From positions 124,001 through 188,000 of the forward strand of contig NZ_BMNK01000015.1 in assembly GCF_014646515.1 (NCBI RefSeq): a stretch of DNA of 64,000 bases, written 5' to 3'. The notes under the pieces were generated by a model. It saw only the letters and a list, made by a program, of their open reading frames with translations. It ran no database searches and was not told the origin of the DNA. Shown one piece after another: positions 35,092-43,482 of this stretch (position 1 is the stretch's first letter; the number at the start of each line of letters is the position of its first letter). The stretch comes from Nonomuraea glycinis (GTDB lineage: Bacteria > Actinomycetota > Actinomycetes > Streptosporangiales > Streptosporangiaceae). Both the position numbers and the translations under genes were made by a program.

Positions 35092-35667
35092 ATGGATCAC
35101 AAGTGGCGGATCATCGTCGGTTGCGACGACGCCGGTCTGGAGTACAAGAACGTCCTGCGGGCCGACCTGGAGGACGACGACCGGGTGGAGAAGGTCGTCG
35201 ACATCGGGGTAGGGGCCGAGGAGACGACCCCGTATCCGCACATCGCGGTCATGGCGGCGCGGATGGTGGCCGCCGGCGAGGCGGACCGCGCGCTGCTGGT
35301 GTGCGGCACCGGACTGGGGGTCGCGATCAGTGCCAACAAGGTGCCGGGGATTCGCGCGGTGACGGCCCACGACAGCTTCTCCGTCGAGCGGTCCGTGCTG
35401 AGCAACAACGCCCAGATCCTGTGCTTCGGGCAGCGCGTCGTCGGCCTGGAGCTGGCCCGCCGCCTGGCCGCCGAATGGCTCGACTATCGCTTCGACCAGA
35501 ACTCCAGCTCCGCGGCCAAGGTACGGACCCTGTCGAACTACGAGGCCGGGCGCGACCAGGCCGACCAGGCGGAGACCTTGCGGCAGGGTGAGGAGCTGGT
35601 GCGTACGGCCCTGCTGAGCACCGAACCGCGCTCCCGGATGAGCGCCCAGATCGACGGCGAGGAGTAG
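35092..35667 (+). CDS. derI: RpiB/LacAB-type isomerase, probable D-erythrulose-4-phosphate isomerase
   Basis: A 191-residue sugar-phosphate isomerase. The RpiB signatures are visible: IIVGCDDAGLEYKNVL, then ALLVCGTGLGVAISANKVPGIRAVTAHD and LSNNAQILCFGQRVVG. It is longer at the C-terminus than RpiB (about 150). In M. smegmatis DerI converts D-erythrulose 4-phosphate to D-erythrose 4-phosphate, which enters the pentose phosphate pathway. Start ATG 35092. It lies 28 bases after the kinase gene and five bases before the SDR gene. Confidence 0.82.
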   Translation: MDHKWRIIVGCDDAGLEYKNVLRADLEDDDRVEKVVDIGVGAEETTPYPHIAVMAARMVAAGEADRALLVCGTGLGVAISANKVPGIRAVTAHDSFSVERSVLSNNAQILCFGQRVVGLELARRLAAEWLDYRFDQNSSSAAKVRTLSNYEAGRDQADQAETLRQGEELVRTALLSTEPRSRMSAQIDGEE

Positions 35668-35672
35668 AGGAC

Positions 35673-36443
35673 ATGACGGCAGCGGAGAAGGCACCCGATC
35701 TGAGCTTCGGGCTCACCGGCAAGGTGGCGCTGGTGACCGGCGGCGCGTCGGGGATCGGCGCGGCGATCGCGGACACGTACGCGGCGAAGGGCGCCCGGGT
35801 CGCCGTGGTCGACATCGACGGTGAGGCGGCCAGGAAGAAGGCGGCCGAGCTGGGGGAGACGCACGCCGGGTTCGCCTGTGACGTGTCCGACCCCGCCGCC
35901 GTGCAGGAGGCGGTCGGCGCGGTCCTGGAGGCGTTCGGCCGGATCGACATCCTGGTGAACAGCGCGGGTGTCGCGATCCTGGCCCCGGCCGAGGACCTGG
36001 AGGTCAGCGCGTTCGACCGGACGATCGCGATCAACCTGAAGGGCACCTTCCTGGTGTGCCAGGAGGTCGGCCGGCACATGCTCGACGCCGGCGGCGGGAA
36101 GATCATCAACCTGGCGTCCCAGGCCGCCACGGTCGCGCTGGACGAGCACGTGGCGTACTGCGCCTCCAAGTTCGGCGTGGTCGGCCTGTCGAAGGTGCTC
36201 GCCTCCGAATGGGCCGGCCGGGGCGTGACCGTCAACACGCTCTCCCCGACCGTCGTCCTCACCGACCTGGGCCGTAAGGCGTGGGCTGGTCCCAAGGGCG
36301 ACGCGCTGAAGGCTCAGATCCCCACCGGCCGTTTCGCGTACCCGGGGGAGATCGCCGCGACGGCGCTGTTCCTCGCCTCGGACGGCGCCGACATGATCAA
36401 CGGCGCGGACATCGTCGTGGACGGCGGCTACACCATCCGCTGA
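35673..36443 (+). CDS. dthD: Short-chain dehydrogenase, probable D-threitol dehydrogenase
   Basis: A 256-residue SDR: cofactor motif TGGASGIG (about 24-31), Asp of VVDID favouring NAD, NNAG-like NSAGVA, catalytic Ser in INLASQAA and YxxxK as YCASK. M. smegmatis DthD, an SDR, oxidises D-threitol to D-erythrulose, and its operon also carries DerK and DerI. That gene set is reproduced here. It ends the operon. Other polyol SDRs (galactitol, ribitol) are alternatives. Confidence 0.8.
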   Translation: MTAAEKAPDLSFGLTGKVALVTGGASGIGAAIADTYAAKGARVAVVDIDGEAARKKAAELGETHAGFACDVSDPAAVQEAVGAVLEAFGRIDILVNSAGVAILAPAEDLEVSAFDRTIAINLKGTFLVCQEVGRHMLDAGGGKIINLASQAATVALDEHVAYCASKFGVVGLSKVLASEWAGRGVTVNTLSPTVVLTDLGRKAWAGPKGDALKAQIPTGRFAYPGEIAATALFLASDGADMINGADIVVDGGYTIR

Positions 36444-36600
36444 CCGCGTGGTGGGCCGGGTCCGCGAGCCGGAGGGTCCTCGCCGCCGAGCTCCAGCGGG
36501 CCCACCCACCCACCGCGCCGAGCTCCCGCCGGTCCACTCATCGCCGCGCCTGACGAAAATCCCGGTGAAACCGGGCAGTTCGCCTTGTTAGGGTGCCGCC

Positions 36601-38031
36601 ATGCCCTCTCAGTTGCCCTTGCTACCGCGCTCGACACCGGCGGCTTCGGGGGTCTCGGCCCGCTCGATCGCCGCCTTGCTGGACCGGCTCGAAGCGCAGT
36701 CCGTCGAGCTTCACTCCCTCATGGTCGTCCGTCACGGTCACGTGGTGGCCGAGGGCTGGTGGGCGCCGTACTCGGCCGAGCGCCCGCAGCTGCTCTACTC
36801 GCTGACCAAGTCGTTCACCTCGGTCGCGGTGGGGCTCGTGATCGCCGACGGACTGCTCTCGCTGGACGACCGGGTGGTGGACGTGTTGCCCGAGCACGTT
36901 CCGGCCGACATCTCCGAGCAGGGACGCCGCATCACCGTGCACCACCTGCTGTCCATGACGGCCGGGCACGGCACGGACAGCCTCGCCGAGGCCTGGGAGC
37001 TGGAACCGGACGACCTGGTGAAGGGCTTCCTGCGCGTGCCGTTCCCCGAGCCTGAGGGAAGCCTGCACACCTACGACAACGCGACCACGTACGTCCTGGC
37101 CCGGATGGTGGAACGGGTCACCGGCCGCGGCCTGCCGGAGCTGCTCGACGAGCGGCTGTTCCGGCCGATGGGCATCGAGCACGCCGAATGGGATCGGGTG
37201 GCGAGCGGTGCCGCCTTCGGATTCCACGGGCTGCACCTCACGACCGAGGCCGTCGCCGCGTTCGGCGAGCTGCTGCTGCGCGGCGGCGTCTGGGGTGACC
37301 GCCGGCTCGTACCGCGCGCATGGGTGGAGCTCGCGACCGGACGGCACATCGAGACCCGGCAACTCGAGGACGACTCGGCCGGCCCCGACTTTCTCTGCGG
37401 GTACGGCTACCAGTTCTGGATGTCACGTCACGGCTACCACGGTAACGGCGCTTTCGGCCAGCACTGCATGGTCGTCCCGTCCCATGATCTCGTGATCGTC
37501 GTGACCGCCAACATCGAGCAGACACACGAGCTGCCCGGGGCCTTCTGGGACTGCCTCCTGCCCGGCCTGGATGACGCGGGAAGTCCCCAGGACGACGAGA
37601 TCCTCGCCGATCGGCTGCGGCGGCTGTCCCTCGCGCCGGTGCCGGGTTCGGCGGCCCCTTCCCGCTCCGGTACGGCGAGGATCGACGCCTCCGCCGAGGG
37701 CTCGGCCCTGCCCGACGGAACCACGGTGGCCGTCGAGCCGGTGGACGGCGGATGGCGCCTGCGACTCGGGTCGTCCCTCAAGCTCGCCGTCGGCCACGGC
37801 GACTGGCGGGAAAGCTCGCCGCTCGGCCGCCCGGTCGTCGCCACCGGCGCCTGGCAGGGCGACACGTTCGTCGCGGACCTGTACGTCATCACCACCCCGC
37901 ACCGGGTCCGCCTGGTGCTCGACGCCAACGCGGGGACAGCCGTGGCGACGTGGACCACCGTGCCCCTGACCGGCCCCAGCCTGGAACTGCATCTACGGTC
38001 GCCGCTGATGACCCGGCCCGACGTCGCCTAG
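36601..38031 (+). CDS. Serine hydrolase of the beta-lactamase/class C family
   Basis: A 476-residue enzyme with a penicillin-binding-protein-like fold. The SxxK motif is SLTK (67-70). The Tyr motif is likely YDNATTYVLARMVE (about 158-171). The C-terminal HGNGAFGQHCMVVP supplies the KTG-equivalent HxG. After about residue 335 a separate beta-rich domain of about 140 residues follows (TTVAVEPVDGGWRLRLGSSLKLAVG). No signal peptide, so cytoplasmic: an esterase or peptidase rather than an antibiotic-resistance enzyme. It stands alone after the polyol operon. Confidence 0.85.
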   Translation: MPSQLPLLPRSTPAASGVSARSIAALLDRLEAQSVELHSLMVVRHGHVVAEGWWAPYSAERPQLLYSLTKSFTSVAVGLVIADGLLSLDDRVVDVLPEHVPADISEQGRRITVHHLLSMTAGHGTDSLAEAWELEPDDLVKGFLRVPFPEPEGSLHTYDNATTYVLARMVERVTGRGLPELLDERLFRPMGIEHAEWDRVASGAAFGFHGLHLTTEAVAAFGELLLRGGVWGDRRLVPRAWVELATGRHIETRQLEDDSAGPDFLCGYGYQFWMSRHGYHGNGAFGQHCMVVPSHDLVIVVTANIEQTHELPGAFWDCLLPGLDDAGSPQDDEILADRLRRLSLAPVPGSAAPSRSGTARIDASAEGSALPDGTTVAVEPVDGGWRLRLGSSLKLAVGHGDWRESSPLGRPVVATGAWQGDTFVADLYVITTPHRVRLVLDANAGTAVATWTTVPLTGPSLELHLRSPLMTRPDVA

Positions 38032-38062
38032 GTGGGCCGGCCGGGCTCGCCGACGGCTTCCG

Positions 38063-39199
38063 TCAGGATCGCCCAGCGCCGAGGTGGCGGACGATGCGGG
38101 TCAGCCCGGTCCGCAGGTCGTCCTCTGAGGCCGCGAACGAGATCCGGATGTGCCCCTCGCCCGAGGGTCCGTACTCGGCGCCGGCCCGGACCATCACCTT
38201 CCGCTCGGCGAGCTCGCGGGCGACCGCCTCCGAGGGCAGGTCGGCGTCGTAGCGGAGGAACCCGTAAAACGCCCCCTCCGGCGGAACCAGGTGCAGGCCC
38301 GGAATGCCGGACAGGTGCGCGACCACGAGCTCGCGACGCTGCCGATATGTGCCGACCATGGCATCCACGACGCCGTCCGGCAGCTCAAGGGCGGCGAGGG
38401 CCGCGTACTGGACCGCCGTGTTCAACGAGCCGTTGGAGGTCCGGTGCACGTGGGCGGCCGCGTCCACCACCTCGCGCGGCCCGGTCAGATACCCCACCCG
38501 CCAGCCGGTCATCGCGTACGTCTTGGAGAACGTCTGTACGTACACCGTCCGGTCGCGCAGCGATTCGATCTCCAGCGCCGAGGTCAGCGCATGCCCCGGG
38601 TAGACCAGCCGGTGGTAAGCCTCATCGCTGACGACCAGGACGTCGGAGCCGTCGAGGAGCTTCCCGAGAGCCTGGAGCTCCTGCTCGCGGTGCACGATCC
38701 CGGTCGGGTTCGAGGGATTCGAGAAGATCATCATCCTGGCGCCGGGAAGCGCGGCGGCCAGCGCGTCGAGGTCCCAGTGCAGGTCCGGGGCGAGCGGGAC
38801 GAAGTCCACGGTGCCCCCGGCCAGGACGACCAGGTCGGCGTACAGCGAGTAGGCGGGCTCCGGGATGACCACGCGGTCGCCGGGGCCGACCATCGCGAGC
38901 ACGACGGCCGCCAGCGCGGCGGTGGCGCCGTGGGTGATCACGACGTCGTCCGCGGTCCACGTACGGCCGGGGTGCGCCGGCAACCTGGACGCGAGCGCGG
39001 CGCGCAGCTGCCGCAGGCCCTTCTGGTCGGCGTAGTGGGTGTGCCCCGCGCGCAAGGCGGCCACGGCGGCCTCGATCACCGGCGGCGGCGTCGGGAAGTC
39101 CGGCTCACCCATGGCGAGGGAGACGGCCCCCGGCGGGGCCGGGGCCAGGGCCGGGCGCCGGGAGAGGCGGCGCAGCTCCTCGATCCGGAAGGCGGTCAT
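38063..39199 (-). CDS. PLP-dependent aminotransferase, class I/II
   Basis: A 378-residue fold-type I aminotransferase. SLAMGEPDFPTPPPV near the N-terminus, IFSNPSNPTGIVH for the carboxylate/PLP ring, VVSDEAYHRLVYPG and the Schiff-base Lys in QTFSKTYAMTGWRVGY are all present. It resembles the AspC-like aspartate/aromatic group. Its start overlaps the RraA-like gene (ATGA), so the two are coupled. Substrate unknown; a 2-oxo acid made by the RraA-like partner is a reasonable idea. Confidence 0.88.
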   Translation of the reverse strand: MTAFRIEELRRLSRRPALAPAPPGAVSLAMGEPDFPTPPPVIEAAVAALRAGHTHYADQKGLRQLRAALASRLPAHPGRTWTADDVVITHGATAALAAVVLAMVGPGDRVVIPEPAYSLYADLVVLAGGTVDFVPLAPDLHWDLDALAAALPGARMMIFSNPSNPTGIVHREQELQALGKLLDGSDVLVVSDEAYHRLVYPGHALTSALEIESLRDRTVYVQTFSKTYAMTGWRVGYLTGPREVVDAAAHVHRTSNGSLNTAVQYAALAALELPDGVVDAMVGTYRQRRELVVAHLSGIPGLHLVPPEGAFYGFLRYDADLPSEAVARELAERKVMVRAGAEYGPSGEGHIRISFAASEDDLRTGLTRIVRHLGAGRS

Positions 39200-39855
39200 C
39201 GGGCCGCCGCCGCATGGCCGGAGCGCGCGGCGAGGATGCGCCGCCGCAGCGTCTCCTCCTTCTCGACGATCCCGTCGACCGCGTCCACGACCTCCCGCAC
39301 GCGTAGCCGTGGCACGACGACGACGCCGTCGGCGTCACCGACGAGCACGTCACCCGGCGCCACGACCAGGCCGCCGACCGCCACCGGCGCGCCGATGGCG
39401 CCGGGCCCGTCCTTGAAAGGCCCGGCGGGGGTGATCGCCCGCGCGTAGACGGCGAGGCCCATCTCGGACAGCGCCTGTACGTCGCGGACGGCGCCGTCGA
39501 CCACCGCGCCGGTGACCCCGGCGTTCACCATGATCTCGCCGATGAGGTCGCCGATCAGCGCCCGGGTCACGTCCCCGTGTCCGTTGACGACCAGGACGTC
39601 GCCCGGCCGGGCTTCGTCGAGCGCCCGGTGGATGGCCAGGTTGTCACCCGACCGCACGTCCACCGTCAGGGCGTTCCCCAGCAGCGAGGTGTGCCCGGTG
39701 AACAGCCGGATGCCGCCGTCCATGACGGTCATCCGCTGCAGCGCGTCGCCGACGTTGGCGGCCGGCACCTCCCCCAGCCGGCGGGTCTCCTCCGCTGATA
39801 ACCGATCCCAGCTCGAAGCGATGGACACGCTGTCCGTCGCCGCATGGATGAACAC
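39196..39855 (-). CDS. RraA-like / HMG-CHA aldolase family protein
   Basis: 219 residues. The fold's signature stretches are ANVGDALQRM, NLAIHRALDEARPGDVLVVNGHGDVTRALIGDLI and GAVVDGAVRDVQAL, the last holding the Arg-Asp pair used for pyruvate/metal binding in 4-hydroxy-4-methyl-2-oxoglutarate aldolases. The family also contains RNase E inhibitor RraA; in an actinomycete beside an aminotransferase an aldolase or decarboxylase is more likely. It overlaps the aminotransferase gene by four bases. Confidence 0.82.
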   Translation of the reverse strand: MFIHAATDSVSIASSWDRLSAEETRRLGEVPAANVGDALQRMTVMDGGIRLFTGHTSLLGNALTVDVRSGDNLAIHRALDEARPGDVLVVNGHGDVTRALIGDLIGEIMVNAGVTGAVVDGAVRDVQALSEMGLAVYARAITPAGPFKDGPGAIGAPVAVGGLVVAPGDVLVGDADGVVVVPRLRVREVVDAVDGIVEKEETLRRRILAARSGHAAAAR

Positions 39856-39909
39856 AGTAGGACTCCATTCTTGAATGACTTGAATGAGACGACTATCTGA
39901 GCGCTGCGC

Positions 39910-41109
39910 TCAGGTCATGGACATGAGGGCGGGCAGGGTGAGGGCCGAATGGGCCGGTCGTCCCTCCGCGGCGGGCATGACGCTGAGCTTGCGCAGCCTG
40001 TTGTTGCGCTGCTCCAGGGCCTCGGCGGTGGTCGGGAACAGGCTGGCGCTGCCCTCGCCGACCAGCCCCTGGTTCACGGTCACGAACTCGCGGGTGTCGC
40101 GTTCGTAGGCGGCGAAGCCCGCGGCGTGGTCCCCGTCGGCCAGGGAATGGGCGAGCATGTACGCGCCGACGAGCGCGAGGCTGGTGCCCTGTCCGGTGAG
40201 GAACGAGGGCGCGTGCGCGGCGTCGCCCACCAGCGCGACCCGGCCGCTGGACCAGCGGGGCATGCGGATCTGGCTGACCGCGTCGAAGAACAGGTCATCG
40301 GTGTCGCGCAGGGCGGCCAGCATGCCCGGGACCTCCCATCCCGCGTCGGCGAAGACCGTGGCGACCAGATCCCGCTGGGCTTCCGCGTTCGGGAACGCGT
40401 CGAACGGCGGCTGGGGGTGGGCGAAGTTCAGGAAGGCGTGCACCTCGTCGTCGTCCCCCACGGCGTAGAACGCCGCGGCCCTGCCCGGGGTGCTCCACAT
40501 CACGGTCTCGTTGGCGAGCCCGAAGGTGTTGGGCATGGTGAACACGGCGAAGCAGTACCCGAGGTAGCGGTGGAACTGCTCTTCGGGGCCGAACAGCATC
40601 TCGCGCGTCCGTGAGTGCATACCGTCCGCCCCGAACACCAGGTCGAACGTACGCCTGCCGCCCCCGTGGAAGGTGACGTCGACCGCGTCTCCGGACTGGT
40701 CGAGGGTGTCGATGGAGTCGTCGAACACGAACTCCACGTCGTCACGGACCGCCGCGTACAGAGCTTCGCTCAGATCCCCGCGCCGCACCTCCAGGTCCCG
40801 TCCCGCGACCCCGCCGGTGACGGCGTACGGGCTGACCGAGACCACCTCGCTGCCGTCCGCGTCGAGGAAGGTGATCTGGCGCAGGTCGATGTGCGCCTCC
40901 TGCAGTCGCGGCAGGATTCCCATCCTCTCGACGACCTTCAGCGCGGTGCCGCGTACGTCGATGGGATAGCCACCGGCACGAAGCGCGCCCGCCTTCTCCA
41001 CCACCGTGACTTCGAAGCCGTGGCGGTTCAGCCAGAACGCGAGGGCAGGACCCGCGATGCTGGCCCCGGAGATCAGGACCTTGCGCTTCGGCGTGGTAGA
41101 GATCGTCAT
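39910..41109 (-). CDS. FAD-dependent group A monooxygenase
   Basis: A 399-residue flavin hydroxylase. FAD motif ISGASIAGPALAFWLNRHG (GxGxxG variant GASIAG), the RRGDLSEAL segment, VFGADGMHSRTRE (DG motif) and GRVALVGDAAHAPSFLTGQG (GD motif) are all present. It resembles TetX/PgaE-type aromatic or polyketide hydroxylases. It overlaps the MFS transporter gene by four bases, a pairing common in drug or aromatic-compound handling. AGGAG seven bases before the ATG sets the start. Confidence 0.9.
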   Translation of the reverse strand: MTISTTPKRKVLISGASIAGPALAFWLNRHGFEVTVVEKAGALRAGGYPIDVRGTALKVVERMGILPRLQEAHIDLRQITFLDADGSEVVSVSPYAVTGGVAGRDLEVRRGDLSEALYAAVRDDVEFVFDDSIDTLDQSGDAVDVTFHGGGRRTFDLVFGADGMHSRTREMLFGPEEQFHRYLGYCFAVFTMPNTFGLANETVMWSTPGRAAAFYAVGDDDEVHAFLNFAHPQPPFDAFPNAEAQRDLVATVFADAGWEVPGMLAALRDTDDLFFDAVSQIRMPRWSSGRVALVGDAAHAPSFLTGQGTSLALVGAYMLAHSLADGDHAAGFAAYERDTREFVTVNQGLVGEGSASLFPTTAEALEQRNNRLRKLSVMPAAEGRPAHSALTLPALMSMT

Positions 41110-42503
41110 TCCTTGACTCCTTTGCTCAGGGTACGGACGACAAGCAGGGACAGCGCCGTGACGACGCCGGCGATGACGAAAACGGTGACGAAGGCCGATT
41201 CGGCCGGAATGTTCGACCCGGCAGGGGTCGCGGCGGTGAGGAAGGCACCGCCGAGCTGTGCGCCCGCGGCGTAGGCGATCACGCGGATCACCAGGACCAG
41301 GCTGGTCGCGGTGCCGGTGTCGCCGTGATCGACAGAGGTGGCGGTCTTGACGACCATCGCCGTGACGCAGATACCACTGGCCAGAGCGACCAGCACCTTG
41401 CCGATGACCAGGTGCCAGACCTCGGTGTGGATGAACGCCATGCCGACCAACGTGGCCGACAGGAAGCCGATTCCGGTGGCGACCACGGCACTCGCACCGA
41501 AGCGCCGCGCCAGGACCCCGCTGAGCGGCCCGCTGATCGCCGCCGCGACGGCCCCGGGCAACAGGTACCGCCCGATGTCGGTGGCGCTGGCCCCGAAACC
41601 GTACGCTTCGGCGGGCACCTCGAACAGCTGCGGAACGAGGAACATCGACGACGAGGTGCCTAAGCAGACGGCGAACGTGATCACGTACGAGCTCCAGATC
41701 GCCGGCTTGGCGAGCATCCGCAGATCGACCATCGGCGTGGGTGAGCGGCGTTCCACGTAGACCCACCCGGCCACGAGGGCGGCCAGGAACACGACGACGG
41801 CGCCGAACACGAGTGGCTGGCCGCCGGCGTCGGGCACCATCGCGAGCACGAACATGAGCGTCAGCAGAATGCCGCTCAGGAGAACCAGGCCGGGCCAGTC
41901 CATCTTCGCGCCGGTCCGGGCCGGCGGATCGTTCGGCATCAGCCGGTGCACGAACAGGGTCGCCACGATGATCGTGAACGTCGGTATCGCGAACATCCAG
42001 TGCCGGGACAGCCCTTCCGCGATGGGCCCGGCTATCAGCGTGCCCAGCATGCCGCCGCCCAGGAACAACCCGCTGACCACCCCGATGGCCACCCCGGACT
42101 CGCCCGGTGGGAGGTATTTGCGTACCAGGATGAACGAGAGTGGCATCGCGCCCACCATCGCGCCCTGCAGCACCTGACCGAGCAGCATCACCGGCAGGTT
42201 CGGTGCCACGGCGGACACCAGACCACCGGCCACGACCACCGTCATCAGCCGGGTGATGACCCATTTCCCGCCGTGACGGTCGCCGAGATTGCCCGCGATG
42301 GGCGCGAAGATGGCGCCGGTGATGAGCATCGCGATGCTGAGGAGCGCCCCTTCGGCGCGACTTATCGACAACTCGCGTTGCAACAGCGGGAGCGTCGGTG
42401 ACACCACCGCTTCCAGGACGCCGGTTGCGGCGGCCAGCATGCCGAGAGCCCCCACAGCGGCCTTCCCGATGCGGACCGGGGGAGCCAGGGATGGTGTGGT
42501 CAT
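41106..42503 (-). CDS. MFS drug/proton antiporter, 14-helix type
   Basis: A 465-residue transporter with about 14 hydrophobic helices. The DHA2-type motif C-like region (GAMVGAMPLSFILVRKYLPPGESGVAIGVVSGLFLGGGMLGTLIAGPIAE) and motif A (GNLGDRHGGKWVI) are visible. It probably exports a hydrophobic compound. Co-transcribed with the downstream flavin monooxygenase. ATG 42503 follows AAAGGAC. Confidence 0.9.
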   Translation of the reverse strand: MTTPSLAPPVRIGKAAVGALGMLAAATGVLEAVVSPTLPLLQRELSISRAEGALLSIAMLITGAIFAPIAGNLGDRHGGKWVITRLMTVVVAGGLVSAVAPNLPVMLLGQVLQGAMVGAMPLSFILVRKYLPPGESGVAIGVVSGLFLGGGMLGTLIAGPIAEGLSRHWMFAIPTFTIIVATLFVHRLMPNDPPARTGAKMDWPGLVLLSGILLTLMFVLAMVPDAGGQPLVFGAVVVFLAALVAGWVYVERRSPTPMVDLRMLAKPAIWSSYVITFAVCLGTSSSMFLVPQLFEVPAEAYGFGASATDIGRYLLPGAVAAAISGPLSGVLARRFGASAVVATGIGFLSATLVGMAFIHTEVWHLVIGKVLVALASGICVTAMVVKTATSVDHGDTGTATSLVLVIRVIAYAAGAQLGGAFLTAATPAGSNIPAESAFVTVFVIAGVVTALSLLVVRTLSKGVKE

Positions 42504-42642
42504 GGACGTCCTTTCCTCGTTGCCGTGCTGGTGCGGGGTCGGCCGCGCGCGTAGCGCTGCCGCCTCGCGGGGAGTACGCATGCCGCGAGCGCCGTCAGGC
42601 CGGCGGTGTCGGGCATGCGGTACTCGTCGTCGGCGGGCGGCG

Positions 42643-43482
42643 TCATCGCGCCGAAGCCGAGGGCGGTCGGGTCGGGGCCGTGGCCGGGGCCGAGGCCGGG
42701 GACGGTGCCATGGCCGGGGCCAAGGACCTGCTCGTCGGGGATGTGGTCGATCTGGTCGTGGCCGCCGCCACAGGGTCGGCGGAGCGGGCGGACAAATGAC
42801 CGAGGCCGGTCACGGCCAGCACGACGAACGCCGCCGCCAGCACCGCGAGACCTGCGTGCACCTGGCACAGCGCCGCGCCGGTGGCCGCTCCGACGATGAT
42901 GAGCGTCACGGCCGCGCCTCGGCGCAGGGCCCCTTGACCGCGCGCCGCTCCCAGCCGGGAGTCCGCCGCGAGACCGGTCAGCGTGGAGGTGACGACCACG
43001 GTGGTGACGTCCTTCACCCCCAGGTGGCGGGCCGTCGCCGCCTGCACCCCCATGGCCAGGGCGAGCGACGACGCCATCGACACGCGGGCGGCGGGGGCGC
43101 CCACCCCGGTCACGGCCAGGCCGAGCGCCGTGGCGGCCAGGACCAGTCCGACGCCGCCCAGCAGTCCCGTGCACCGGCGGCTCCAGCCCGGGAGGGCGGT
43201 GCGCAGCACCCGCCCGGCCACGGCCGCGCCGACGAGAAAGAACACCAGCGCCATGACCGGACCGAGCACGGGCAGCCCCGTCCCGCCCGTGGCCGCCATA
43301 CCGAGGATGACCACGTTGCCCGTCATGTTGCCCGCGAACACCTGGTCCAGCCGCAGATATCCGACAGCGTCGACGACGCCCGTCGCGAAGGTGAGGGCGA
43401 GCATCAAACCCACCGGCGTGACACGCCATCGCACGACCCGGCTGCTGGTACGGGTGCGGGTGCCGTACGAAATGCCGTTCAT
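42643..43482 (-). CDS. YoaK/DUF1275 family membrane protein
   Basis: A 279-residue protein with six transmembrane helices. Family hallmarks: LALTFATGVVDAVGYLRLDQVFAGNMTGNVVILGMAA and the later ATARHLGVKDVTTVVVTSTLTGLAAD. The last about 45 residues are a low-complexity Ala/Ser/Pro/Thr tail, unusual for the family. Function unknown, possibly transport. Start overlaps the GGT stop by four bases. Confidence 0.85.
   Translation of the reverse strand: MNGISYGTRTRTSSRVVRWRVTPVGLMLALTFATGVVDAVGYLRLDQVFAGNMTGNVVILGMAATGGTGLPVLGPVMALVFFLVGAAVAGRVLRTALPGWSRRCTGLLGGVGLVLAATALGLAVTGVGAPAARVSMASSLALAMGVQAATARHLGVKDVTTVVVTSTLTGLAADSRLGAARGQGALRRGAAVTLIIVGAATGAALCQVHAGLAVLAAAFVVLAVTGLGHLSARSADPVAAATTRSTTSPTSRSLAPAMAPSPASAPATAPTRPPSASAR

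Noticed and set aside
39886..40614. Plus-strand frames opposite the FAD monooxygenase.
   Set aside because: Shadows of a clear flavoprotein gene.
39910..42503. Calling the monooxygenase/MFS pair a tetracycline-inactivation module.
   Set aside because: Shared flavin motifs are not specific to TetX, and no substrate-site evidence is available from sequence alone.
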